From contig NZ_JAQRFN010000003.1 of assembly GCF_028598555.1 (NCBI RefSeq), forward strand, positions 1-64,000: a stretch of DNA of 64,000 nucleotides, written 5' to 3'. The notes below the pieces were generated by a model that made no database searches, was not told where the DNA came from, and saw only the letters and a program-made list of their open reading frames with translations. Below, in pieces: positions 9,380 to 17,688 of this stretch (its first letter is position 1; every line of letters starts with the position of its first letter). The position numbers and the translations under genes are program-made. Origin of the DNA: Xenorhabdus anantnagensis. Its GTDB lineage: Bacteria > Pseudomonadota > Gammaproteobacteria > Enterobacterales > Enterobacteriaceae.

Positions 9380-9405
9380 GGAAGTGGTAATGATTGACCA
9401 CTTCC
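9380..9405. terminator. Hairpin between convergent purK and the riboflavin synthase gene
   Basis: A perfect 9-bp inverted repeat, GGAAGTGGT/ACCACTTCC, with an 8-nt loop sits in the 65-nt gap between two convergent genes. It lacks a T-run on either strand, so termination is only suggested by position. Confidence 0.45.
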
Positions 9406-9424
9406 CTCCCTGTTTCATTGATGA

Positions 9425-10039
9425 TCATGCTGTTCTTGACAGGGTTCTGGACAGTGTATCCACAATTGTTCTTGTCGTTTGATCTATTTCATAATTGAGG
9501 AAATTCCCCACCTTAATCTTGCTGAGGTTGGTCATTCTTAACGTTTCCGGGATCAGGTTTAAAGCAATCGTCTTATTTTCTTCATCAATATCATTGATTG
9601 TTAAACTACAACCATGCAACCCAATAAAACCTTTAAGGAAAAAATATTTAATATTATCTTGAGGGATTTGGATAACTAATCGGTAAGTCTCACCTATGGC
9701 GTTAAACTCTATGACTTCAGCTATTCCTTCTACATGCCCATAAAGACTGTGCCCGCCATTTTCTTTATGCATCTGGTGTGATCGCTCGACATTAACTTCA
9801 TCGTCAATCGAGAGAAATTTTAACGTTGTGGTCTCTGCTGTAAAATCAGAAATATCAAAATAAACGCTATCCTCACTAAATTGGGTAACGGTCAAGCATG
9901 TGCCATCTATTGCGACACTCGCTCCGACTGTAACATCATCTAAAAAACGGTGGTTATTACTGATTTCCAGAGTGCTAAATCCATTATTTTTATTAAGTGA
10001 TAATACACGCTCTTTACCTTGTACTATGCCTGTATACAT
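9425..10039 (-). CDS. Riboflavin synthase family protein (RibE/lumazine-protein-like)
   Basis: A 204-residue two-domain lumazine-binding protein. Both halves carry the repeat: MYTGIVQG at the start, GASVAIDGTCLTVT (about 39-52), NGGHSLYGHV (94-103), then GFIGLHGCSLTI (137-148) and YEIDQTTRTIVDT near the end. Residues matching E. coli riboflavin synthase Ser41, Cys48, His102, Lys137, Ser146 and Asp185 are kept; Phe2 is Tyr and Asp143 is His. It could be an active riboflavin synthase (two 6,7-dimethyl-8-ribityllumazine to riboflavin) or a lumazine/flavin-binding paralogue like LumP. AAGGGA precedes the ATG. It is divergent from the Tsx-MFS-monooxygenase operon, which needs reduced flavin. E. 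coli ribC is not at this locus. Confidence 0.85.
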   Translation of the reverse strand: MYTGIVQGKERVLSLNKNNGFSTLEISNNHRFLDDVTVGASVAIDGTCLTVTQFSEDSVYFDISDFTAETTTLKFLSIDDEVNVERSHQMHKENGGHSLYGHVEGIAEVIEFNAIGETYRLVIQIPQDNIKYFFLKGFIGLHGCSLTINDIDEENKTIALNLIPETLRMTNLSKIKVGNFLNYEIDQTTRTIVDTLSRTLSRTA

Positions 10040-10545
10040 GATATTTCCCTTGTTCCAAACAGTATGCTACAAAATTAATTTTGTTACATATTACCTTTTA
10101 CATTTAAATTTTCCATAATAAATCCAAAAGATATACAAAATTCTTTTTACTTCGTAATTTATATAAAATAAACATCACAAGTATAATTAAATAAACTTTT
10201 ATAAATAAAAATATTGATAGCCTACGTGATTCATAAAATCACCCAATACATAAACTATAATTTTTACAAATCACTTTTCTTTATATAAATCTTAAGGAAA
10301 ACATACCCAATACTTCGCAGATAAAAAATAACATGCAATTTAAAATGCATTGAATACAAATAAAAACATCAATAAATAATAACGTTCTCTATATTATCTA
10401 AAGAATATTACATCACTAACCTTAAGGTAAGCTAAACCGCCTTCAGGAACTGCCTATTTTCTTTTAAGTAATAGACAATTCGTTCAATTTTTTATATACC
10501 CTTCATCTTAAAATCAATGTCGATAAGATAACAAGGAGACACCAA
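10040..10545. other. AT-rich divergent intergenic region
   Basis: This 506-nt, very AT-rich gap separates the divergent riboflavin-synthase-like gene and the Tsx-like gene, so it should contain both promoters. I see a GTGAT-7-ATCAC palindrome at 10226-10242 that could be an operator. No RFN/FMN riboswitch consensus is found on either strand, and no open reading frame of note. Confidence 0.6.
10226..10242. promoter_or_regulatory. Palindrome GTGAT-N7-ATCAC, possible operator
   Basis: A 5-bp dyad with a 7-bp spacer lies in the divergent promoter region. The spacing does not fit CRP (TGTGA-N6-TCACA), so the regulator is unknown. Confidence 0.3.
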
Positions 10546-11358
10546 GTGCTATTGCGAAGGAAACAGGAAATCAATAACATCTTGAGGTCGATTACAGCCA
10601 CAACTGTGGGTTTATCTGCTATTTCACTCTATTTTCTTCTCTCAACACCTGTGCAAGCAGAAGGTTTTGTCAATTTTCAATCCATCGATACCAGCCTTTA
10701 CTTCCAATTCGAAAATAAGATTGATCCTCAAAAAACCATTTCCCCCATTGTAGAAGCCTTTGGTGATTACAAGATTGGTGATATGTATGTCTACAGCATT
10801 TGGCAAAATTCTCTGCAACATGACTACAAAGGCGATAAAAGTACCTATTACTATAAATTTGTACCAAGACTCAGTGCCAGTAAAATCACAGGCTATGATC
10901 TTTCCTATGGCCCATTAAAAGATGTGCTGTTTGCTCAGTGGATAGCTAAAACCAAAAATGTAAAATACGACTATTTCCCCGGTATCAGTCTTGATTGGCA
11001 AGTGGGTGGGTTCAGTTGGTTGCGTACTATTTTTTATTTTGAAAATAATGCCCAAGGAAATTGGAACGATCAGCGTATCCATATTGATTATGGTATTCCT
11101 TTCAGTAATCAACTGGGGGATTTCCGCGTTGTAGGAACTTTCGATTATACACTGGGTTTAGGTGATAACCCCGAAATGATCGATTTCAAACCTGAACTGC
11201 ATTATGACTTAGGGAAAAAATTAGGGTATCAAGCTGGTCACCTGTGGACAGGTGTTGTCGTAAATCCGGTCAAAAATAAGTACAAAATAAAAGATACATC
11301 TGACTTTCGTACGAATCAATTTAGCTATGGGGTGTTTATTCGATACAGCTTTTTCTAA
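10546..11358 (+). CDS. Tsx/OmpK-like outer-membrane channel
   Basis: A 270-residue protein. The signal peptide has a basic start, a hydrophobic core (GLSAISLYFLLS) and a cut after VQA near residue 39. The mature part starts with a QSIDTSLYFQFE-like strand and shows alternating aromatic beta-strands ending in a C-terminal Phe (GVFIRYSFF), typical of outer-membrane barrels. The pattern (GFSW, a DYxxPF strand, FRTNQFSYGVF) resembles the nucleoside channel Tsx and Vibrio OmpK. The start is GTG with AAGGAG 7 nt upstream. It is first in an apparent operon with the MFS and monooxygenase genes, so it probably admits their substrate. Substrate unknown; a nucleoside or base-like compound is an inference. 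Confidence 0.8.
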   Translation: MLLRRKQEINNILRSITATTVGLSAISLYFLLSTPVQAEGFVNFQSIDTSLYFQFENKIDPQKTISPIVEAFGDYKIGDMYVYSIWQNSLQHDYKGDKSTYYYKFVPRLSASKITGYDLSYGPLKDVLFAQWIAKTKNVKYDYFPGISLDWQVGGFSWLRTIFYFENNAQGNWNDQRIHIDYGIPFSNQLGDFRVVGTFDYTLGLGDNPEMIDFKPELHYDLGKKLGYQAGHLWTGVVVNPVKNKYKIKDTSDFRTNQFSYGVFIRYSFF

Positions 11359-11412
11359 TAAACACATAAAATAGTGCCGTTTTTAATGGTTTATATCCTT
11401 GATGGGGTCACA

Positions 11413-12690
11413 ATGTCCATTCAACACGACAAATTCGGGCGTACTTATCAGTGGTTTTTGCTGATACTTTTAGGCATGGTCTATTTTTTATCCACAGCAA
11501 CAACCTTTACGTCATTGGGTGTTGTCCTACCCAGTATGATTAATGAACTGGGCTGGAGTTGGACAAATGCGGGTTTAGGCTTCACGCTGCTTGGCCTGAC
11601 TTGCGGGCTATCCAGTTTTCTGCCAACGGTATTCATTCGTAAAGTTGGCGTTCGTTTCACTCTGTGCGTCGGTCTGCTGATTTTTCTGGCTGGTTTCTAC
11701 AATCTCTATCACACACACACTATTTCATCATATTTTATTGGTGCATCTTTAATTGGTGTCGGTTTTACCTTTTTGGCGACTGTGCCGGGTACTTATGTGA
11801 TTTCACGGCTATATGAGAAACAATCCCTTGCTTTTGGTTTCTACTTCACAATAGGGGGATTGGGGGGCGTGGTCGGCCCGTGGATCTACTTTCTGGCAAC
11901 CCGGGTTTGGGGAACATGGCGAATGCATTGGATGATTTCCGCTATTGCCCTCTCCATTTTCGTTATCCTGACAGTTATTACTCTTCAGGAGGGAAAACGG
12001 GAAGTCGCCCATGCCAAGGCCATAAACCAAAAACATAACAATCAGGATAATCCCAGCATTTATCGTACCAAGCAACGCTGGACGGCACATCAAGCACTGC
12101 GGACATGGCAGTTCTATGTAATTGCTGCAACTTACACCGCATTTTTATGGTGTGGTATTACAGTCAATAGTTTTGCGGTTGCCCATATTATTGAAAATGG
12201 TTTCAGCGAAGCCATCGCTGCTGGGTTACTAAGCACAATGGCCTTTATCAATGCGTTTTCCCGATTGGCAGGTGGTGCAGTCGGAGAGTGGGTAGATCCG
12301 AAAAAATTACTGATTGGTAGTCTGGCTATCATCATTCTTGGTTTAATTGCACTGAGCATTGCCTCTTCATGGCCATTCTTGATTGCGTTCACGGTGTTTG
12401 TCGGGATGGGATATGGCATGACTTTCCTCGCTTCCAGTGTATTGCTGGCGAACTATTTTGGCCGCAAGCCTTATCTGGAACTGTTTTCCATCATGAACCT
12501 GTTTTCCACGCTGGCGTGTCTGGCTCCTTTTTTTGCTGGTACTATCAAGGATTATTCAGGCAGTTTTACTTCAGCATTCTTAATTATTGCTATCCCCGTA
12601 TTTGTTGTTCTTGTCGTAACATTGATGATGAAACCACCTGCTCAGAAAATGGGAAAACACTCACTCAAAGATACTCAATTTACTGAATAG
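11413..12690 (+). CDS. MFS transporter (oxalate/formate-antiporter-like)
   Basis: A major facilitator of about 425 residues with 12 predicted membrane segments; a GAVGEWVDPKKLL loop between the two halves recalls the MFS GxxxDRxGRR motif. It resembles OFA- and monocarboxylate-type members. The frame is open upstream (GTG 11374, ATG 11386), but ATG 11413 has a GGGG box and gives the usual short cytosolic N-terminus. It lies 54 nt after the channel gene and 42 nt before the monooxygenase gene in the same direction, so it is probably the inner-membrane importer of the same substrate. Specificity cannot be read from the sequence. Confidence 0.85.
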   Translation: MSIQHDKFGRTYQWFLLILLGMVYFLSTATTFTSLGVVLPSMINELGWSWTNAGLGFTLLGLTCGLSSFLPTVFIRKVGVRFTLCVGLLIFLAGFYNLYHTHTISSYFIGASLIGVGFTFLATVPGTYVISRLYEKQSLAFGFYFTIGGLGGVVGPWIYFLATRVWGTWRMHWMISAIALSIFVILTVITLQEGKREVAHAKAINQKHNNQDNPSIYRTKQRWTAHQALRTWQFYVIAATYTAFLWCGITVNSFAVAHIIENGFSEAIAAGLLSTMAFINAFSRLAGGAVGEWVDPKKLLIGSLAIIILGLIALSIASSWPFLIAFTVFVGMGYGMTFLASSVLLANYFGRKPYLELFSIMNLFSTLACLAPFFAGTIKDYSGSFTSAFLIIAIPVFVVLVVTLMMKPPAQKMGKHSLKDTQFTE

Positions 12691-12732
12691 GATAAAAATG
12701 AACTGAAACAACGTACAAACAAGGAAATAGTG

Positions 12733-13788
12733 ATGTCAAAGAAAGAGTTCGGCGTATTTCTGCCCATCGCCAAAGGTGGATGGATCATCTCCAAAAACAC
12801 GCCACCGCTGGATGCGTCTTATAAACAAAACCGTGAAGCTGCCATTTTGGCCGATCATATTGGTCTTGATTTCATTATGTCCATGGGAAAATGGCGCGGG
12901 TTTGGCGGTGAAACAGATCATTGGGGTTGCTCACTCGAATCTGTCACGATGATGGCTGGCATTGCCGAAGTTACTCACCGCGCAAAATTGATCGCCACTG
13001 TTCATGCCGGGCTGCATAATCCGGCTGTTACCGCCAAAATGATCGCTACCTTGGATCACATTAGTCAAGGTCGTGCCGGGCTGAATATTGTTTCAGGTTC
13101 ATTCCGGGATGAATTTGAACAAATGGGGGAATGGGATGATAGCCTGAACCATGACCAGCGTTATGCCATGACCGAAGAATGGACTCAGTTGATTAAGCGT
13201 CTTTGGCGTGAAAAGCAAGTAGACCATGATGGCACTTACTTCCATTTGAAGCAGTGCGTTTCTGAACCTAAGCCTCTTTCCCTTCCTCGTCCTTATCTTG
13301 TTTGTGCTGGTCAATCCGAGCAAGGGCTGCGTTTCAGTGTACGCCATACCGATGTATGTTTTATCGGTGGCAAAGATGAGACAGAAACCCGAAATATCAG
13401 TTTAACCGCCAAACGCATCGCCGCTGAATACAACACAACAACCAAAACATTCTGCATGTGTACCGTGATTTGCGCTGAAACAGATGCCTATGCTGAAACG
13501 CTCGCCCAATTCTACCGCCAAGGTTTGGATATAGAAGCCGTCAAAAATATGATGCACAGTTTTGGGGTCGATATGGATGGAAAAAGCAATGCGATGGTAG
13601 AACGTTCGCAAAATGCTTTTATGACCCATACCGCCATTGGTACACCGGATACCTGTTACAGACAATTGACAGATTTAATGCGTCATTGTGATTTGGATGG
13701 TGTGATGTTAATTTTCCCCGATTACATCAAAGGATTAACAATTTTTGGGGATCAGATCCTACCCAGATTAAGAGCGGAATTTGCCTGA
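12733..13788 (+). CDS. RutA-like flavin-dependent monooxygenase (LLM class)
   Basis: A luciferase-like monooxygenase of 351 residues. It tracks E. coli RutA (pyrimidine monooxygenase) along its length: GVFLPIAKGGWI at the start, RGFGG-TDHWGCSLES, the NIVSG motif with the conserved Asn, EFEQMGEWD, and VCAGQSEQGLRFS. RutA opens the uracil ring with FMNH2 and O2 through a flavin-N5-peroxide. No rutB-G genes are here, so the substrate may differ. AAGGA fixes ATG 12733 over the GTG just before. It is the last gene of the channel-MFS-monooxygenase unit, ending in a clear terminator. A flavin reductase must come from elsewhere. Confidence 0.88.
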   Translation: MSKKEFGVFLPIAKGGWIISKNTPPLDASYKQNREAAILADHIGLDFIMSMGKWRGFGGETDHWGCSLESVTMMAGIAEVTHRAKLIATVHAGLHNPAVTAKMIATLDHISQGRAGLNIVSGSFRDEFEQMGEWDDSLNHDQRYAMTEEWTQLIKRLWREKQVDHDGTYFHLKQCVSEPKPLSLPRPYLVCAGQSEQGLRFSVRHTDVCFIGGKDETETRNISLTAKRIAAEYNTTTKTFCMCTVICAETDAYAETLAQFYRQGLDIEAVKNMMHSFGVDMDGKSNAMVERSQNAFMTHTAIGTPDTCYRQLTDLMRHCDLDGVMLIFPDYIKGLTIFGDQILPRLRAEFA

Positions 13789-13811
13789 TAATATCCAGTT
13801 TTTCAAATGAT

Positions 13812-13845
13812 AAACCTCGTTAAAATAACGAGGTTTATTTTTAAT
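13812..13845 (+). terminator. Terminator of the Tsx-MFS-monooxygenase operon
   Basis: An 11-bp stem (13812-13822 with 13826-13836), a 3-nt loop, and a T-rich tail. It overlaps the first unit of a 15-bp tandem repeat. Confidence 0.85.
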
Positions 13846-13875
13846 GGGTTTATTTTTAACGGGTTTATTTTTATA
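13831..13875. repeat. 15-bp tandem triplication
   Basis: Three near-identical 15-bp units (13831-13845, 13846-13860, 13861-13875), each with a GGTTTATTTTT core. They start in the downstream arm of the terminator and end just before the convergent ybbP stop, so the T-rich tail is repeated three times. Confidence 0.88.
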
Positions 13876-13884
13876 TAGTGAGAA

Positions 13885-16317
13885 TTATTCAGGCAAACGC
13901 CGATATTGTCCTTGTTTCCGCAATAGCCTAACGCCCAACCAACCACCGCATATAGAAAGCAATAAGCTACTGATGATGGGAAGCAGAAGCCACATTAGCC
14001 ATTGTGGTTGCCATGGGAAATCAAAGACTTGAGTCTGCAACAACCAAAGTGCGATTTCTGCACCAAATGCCGCCGCCAAACCTGCCATAAAACCAAGCAG
14101 AGCAAATTCACTCCATAATGTACGACGCAAAAGTTTTTTGCTCGCTCCCAATGTACGGTATACCACCAATTCAAGTTGTCGTTGGTTCATCCCGACCTGA
14201 ATTTGTGCCAATAAAAGCAATCCGCCACAAGCCATTACCAGAACAACCATAATTTCCAAAGCCTTGCTAACTTGCTGCAAAATGCTTTGTACTTGCTTGA
14301 TTATCGAACCAATATCCAGTATGCCAATGGTCGGGAAATGACGGTTAATTTCTGTTAACAGCCGTCCATTGCCTTCATAATGAAAGCTGGTCAGCCACGT
14401 TCTGGGCTGATTTTCCAACGTTTCTTTAGCAAAGATAAAAATAAAGTTTGGATTTATACTTTCCCAATCCACCTTGCGAATACTGCTTACTGTGGTGTGA
14501 AACGTTCGGGTATCGCCCGTGAATGTAAGCCTATCTCCCAGCTTGATTTTCAATCGTTCAGCAACGCCTTGCTCTATGGAAACTTCGTTCGGTTTGGGAG
14601 GCCATGTTCCCGTGCTCAGAGTATTAAACGGTGGTAATTCTGTTTTCCATGTTAAGTTCAGTTCACGACTCACGGTCGTACTGTTAGGATGTTTTTTAGC
14701 CGCCCATTCAATCGCAGATTGTCCATTCACTTGTGTCAACCGCGCCAATATTACAGGATAAAAATCGGTAGGCTTCACCTGATATTTGGACAGCAAATCG
14801 TTAATTTGAGCAATTTGTGGTTGAGTCATGTTAATCAGGAAATAGTTCGGGCTATCCGGCGGCAATTGCTGCTGCCATCGACTCAATAAATCGCCCCTTG
14901 CCATAATAAGTAAAGCCAGCAACATAAATGACAGGGAAAATGCCGCTAATTGGGTCATAGTCTGAAATGGCCGACACAACAACCGATTGACCGCCAGACG
15001 CAGGCTTAACTGGCGGAATGTCACACGGCGCAGCAACCATAATCCTACCCATCCCAATAGCGCCAAAAACAACGCAACAATCGGCACTCCTGCCAATAAT
15101 GACCATAACAAAGGCTGAGCACCTGCCAATAATACCAATCCCCCTGTTATCATTAACGCCATCACAGGCAAATAATAACGCAATGGCCAGATAGACGCTG
15201 TTACATCACTTCTCAATACCCGTGAAGGCTGAGTAGCCATGAGTTGGCGATACGGGCGAATGCCCACCAATATAGCAATACCAAACAGGGTTCCGATCGC
15301 CCATACCCACGGCCACATTCCTGCTGCTGGCAACACCTTAGGTAACATCTCAGCCAAAATTCGAATCAATGCCGATTCAAAAACCAAGCCTAAAGTGGAG
15401 CCTACCACTATGGCAGCAAGCAATATTACCAACCATTGTCCAAGTATCCATTGGCGCAAAGCCCAACGTCCTGCCCCCAGTGTTTTCAGGATGGCAATCA
15501 GGTTATGCCGACTGCGGCAATAATGGGTCATGGAAACAGCCATCGCAGCGACAGCAAGCAGCAATGTCAACAAAGCTGATAACAGTAAAAATTGCTGGGC
15601 GCGTTCAATGGATTGCGCCATTACGACATTATCCTGTTTCAATGTCAGCCAGCGTTGATCCGCTTTTAGTTGTGGTTCAACAAACTGCTGGAATGACTGA
15701 GTGGCGGCAGGAGAACCCGCAAACATATAACGGTAAGTCAAGCGGCTGCCGGGTTGAATCGCTCCCGTTGCCTGAGCATCATCAATATTGATTAAAATTC
15801 GGGGCGAAATCTGGAAGGGACTGAAACCGCTATCAGGCTCTTGCAGCAATTCTCCGCTAATTTTCAACTTGGCATCTCCCACGTCAAGATTATCCCCAAC
15901 CTTAATCCCCAACAACGTCAGTAATCTCGGAGCCACCAACACAGAACCCTTCTCTGGCTTTAACCCACGCGGATCGGTTTCCAGTTCTCCATATAGAGGA
16001 TAACGCTCATCTGCGGCTTTTACCTGAGCCAGTTGTGGAATATCTCCCGCATACGTCATGGTCGAAAAAGAAATTTGGCGACTCAGTGTCAATCCCAGCT
16101 CTTGTGCCCTGCTCAACCAAGTTTCATCAACCGGATACGCAGCCTTTAAGACAAGATCCCCTGCCAAAAAATCACTGCTTTGATAATGCACACTCTGATC
16201 AATGCGATCACTGATACGCCCTAATGCCAGCACGCAGGCCACCGCCAATGTCAGGGATAACCAAACAATCAGAAGAGATGGTGTTCGCCATTCACGCCAA
16301 AACCAGCGCCAGATCAT
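13885..16317 (-). CDS. ybbP: YbbP, FtsX-family ABC permease
   Basis: An inner-membrane permease of about 810 residues that pairs with the ATPase YbbA. It has an N-terminal helix (LLIVWLSLTLAVACVLAL), a large periplasmic domain, an FtsX core (LLLSALLTLLLAVAAMAVS) with the ILKTLGAG loop, further helices, a second periplasmic domain, and a second FtsX core with the YRTLGAS loop. It matches E. coli YbbP. The frame opens 16 residues earlier, but ATG 16317 gives the E. coli start ([10 protein letters not shown]) and an ATGA overlap with ybbA. Such MacB-like systems act on periplasmic or membrane substrates without classical transport. Confidence 0.95.
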   Translation of the reverse strand: MIWRWFWREWRTPSLLIVWLSLTLAVACVLALGRISDRIDQSVHYQSSDFLAGDLVLKAAYPVDETWLSRAQELGLTLSRQISFSTMTYAGDIPQLAQVKAADERYPLYGELETDPRGLKPEKGSVLVAPRLLTLLGIKVGDNLDVGDAKLKISGELLQEPDSGFSPFQISPRILINIDDAQATGAIQPGSRLTYRYMFAGSPAATQSFQQFVEPQLKADQRWLTLKQDNVVMAQSIERAQQFLLLSALLTLLLAVAAMAVSMTHYCRSRHNLIAILKTLGAGRWALRQWILGQWLVILLAAIVVGSTLGLVFESALIRILAEMLPKVLPAAGMWPWVWAIGTLFGIAILVGIRPYRQLMATQPSRVLRSDVTASIWPLRYYLPVMALMITGGLVLLAGAQPLLWSLLAGVPIVALFLALLGWVGLWLLRRVTFRQLSLRLAVNRLLCRPFQTMTQLAAFSLSFMLLALLIMARGDLLSRWQQQLPPDSPNYFLINMTQPQIAQINDLLSKYQVKPTDFYPVILARLTQVNGQSAIEWAAKKHPNSTTVSRELNLTWKTELPPFNTLSTGTWPPKPNEVSIEQGVAERLKIKLGDRLTFTGDTRTFHTTVSSIRKVDWESINPNFIFIFAKETLENQPRTWLTSFHYEGNGRLLTEINRHFPTIGILDIGSIIKQVQSILQQVSKALEIMVVLVMACGGLLLLAQIQVGMNQRQLELVVYRTLGASKKLLRRTLWSEFALLGFMAGLAAAFGAEIALWLLQTQVFDFPWQPQWLMWLLLPIISSLLLSICGGWLGVRLLRKQGQYRRLPE

Positions 16318-17000
16318 GCTTCCTCCCGCAATTTGCCATCCACCAGACGTAAACGACGCTGACAACGGGCAGCAAGTTGATTGTCATGGGTGACCAAAAT
16401 CAAAGTAGTCGCGTAATCATGATTGAGAGAAAATAATAAATCAGCAATGCGTTCACCTGTCTGGCGATCAAGGTTGCCGGTTGGTTCATCAGCAAACAAA
16501 ATTTTGGGGAGGGTACAGAACGCCCGAGCCAAAGCCACCCGCTGCTGCTCACCACCCGAAAGTTGAGCTGGCATATGTTTCAGGCGCTTTCCCAATCCCA
16601 ACTGTTCGAGTAATTCAATAGCCTGTTCACGACTTTGGTGTTCCGGTTCGCCGCGCAACAGCGCCGGAAGTTGAACATTCTCCAGCGCATTCAAGGTTGG
16701 AATCAACATAAACGATTGAAAAACAAAACCCACATTTTCTGCCCTTAACTGCGCCCGTTGTTCTTCATTCATGCGGCTGATATTCTGTCCCAACAGGTGG
16801 ACTTCTCCCCTGCTGCCATCATCCAATCCAGCAATAATCCCCAGAAGTGTTGACTTCCCTGAACCTGATTCGCCAATGAATGCAATTGTCTGTGCTGGCT
16901 CGACAACCAACTCAATACCCTGCAATATATTAATTACCTGTTCCCCTTGGCCTACATGTTTAGTGAGATGATGAACTTCAAGAATACTTTCTACAGCCAT
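16314..17000 (-). CDS. ybbA: YbbA, ABC transporter ATP-binding protein
   Basis: A 228-residue LolD/MacB-type ATPase: Walker [11 protein letters not shown]-loop [14 protein letters not shown], signature LSGGEQQR, Walker [13 protein letters not shown], and the switch His in LVTHDN. It drives the YbbP permease, whose gene overlaps its stop (ATGA). The 5' end overlaps the divergent tesA by 33 nt, an arrangement also seen in E. coli, and points to a functional link of YbbAP with TesA. Confidence 0.96.
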   Translation of the reverse strand: MAVESILEVHHLTKHVGQGEQVINILQGIELVVEPAQTIAFIGESGSGKSTLLGIIAGLDDGSRGEVHLLGQNISRMNEEQRAQLRAENVGFVFQSFMLIPTLNALENVQLPALLRGEPEHQSREQAIELLEQLGLGKRLKHMPAQLSGGEQQRVALARAFCTLPKILFADEPTGNLDRQTGERIADLLFSLNHDYATTLILVTHDNQLAARCQRRLRLVDGKLREEA

Positions 17001-17603
17001 GTATTTTTCCTTTTATTGTTGGTGCTATGCAGTGCCAGAGCGACTGCTGCGGATACTTTGCTGATATTGGGAGATAGCCTCAGTGCCGGATACCGTTTGC
17101 CGGTTGAGCAGTCGTGGCCTGCGTTGATGGCAAAACAATGGCAACAAGCTGGTAAAAAAACTGTCATCGTTAACGGCAGTATTAGTGGCAATACTGTATC
17201 GCAGGGTCTCGAACGTTTGCCTGAATTATTGAAGCAGCACAATCCCAAATGGGTTCTGATAGAACTTGGCGCGAATGATGGACTGCGTGGTTTTCCCATT
17301 CAAAAGATAGAACAAGATTTGCAACAGAGTATTATTTTGATCAAACAGGCCAGCGCACAACCGTTGTTAATGCAAATCCGAATTTCCCCTAATTACGGAA
17401 AACGTTATACCGAATCCTTTGCAAAAATTTATCCTGCGCTTGCTGAACGCAATCAAATTCCTCTACTACCCTTTTTTATGGAGCACGTTGCTATCAAACC
17501 AGAATGGATGCAAGACGACGGGCTGCACCCTAATCAATCTGCACAATCTTTTATTGCTGATTGGATGTCCAACAAATTGTCAGCATACATCAACTATCCT
17601 TAA
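16968..17603 (+). CDS. tesA: Thioesterase I / lysophospholipase L1 TesA
   Basis: A periplasmic SGNH hydrolase of about 211 residues. The signal peptide (MMNFKNTF, then FFLLLLVL) is cut after ATA. The catalytic Ser is in GDSLSAGY, Gly and Asn are in NGSISGN and GANDGLRG, and Asp/His are in QDDGLHPN. It hydrolyses acyl-CoA, lysophospholipid and other esters. The start at 16968 is chosen by E. coli homology. Its first 33 nt overlap the start of ybbA on the other strand, so the promoters lie inside each other's coding regions. The 3' end carries a 22-bp tandem duplication that includes the stop. Confidence 0.96.
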   Translation: MMNFKNTFYSHVFFLLLLVLCSARATAADTLLILGDSLSAGYRLPVEQSWPALMAKQWQQAGKKTVIVNGSISGNTVSQGLERLPELLKQHNPKWVLIELGANDGLRGFPIQKIEQDLQQSIILIKQASAQPLLMQIRISPNYGKRYTESFAKIYPALAERNQIPLLPFFMEHVAIKPEWMQDDGLHPNQSAQSFIADWMSNKLSAYINYP

Positions 17604-17635
17604 GAAAAGCATTAACTATCCTTAAGAAAATCATT
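17592..17635. repeat. 22-bp tandem duplication over the tesA stop
   Basis: Units 17592-17613 and 17614-17635 differ at one base. The first contains the last tesA codons and TAA; the second repeats them as non-coding sequence. Confidence 0.92.
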
Positions 17636-17688
17636 CCTAATAGTAAATCATTTATTTCCATAAATTGATGCAGATAACAGGTAAAGTT

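Noticed and set aside
10040..10545. FMN (RFN) riboswitch near the riboflavin synthase gene
   Set aside because: No RFN core motifs are seen on either strand in this AT-rich gap.
12733..13788. Calling the monooxygenase RutA outright
   Set aside because: The rest of the rut operon is missing and the operon context is different, so the substrate is open.
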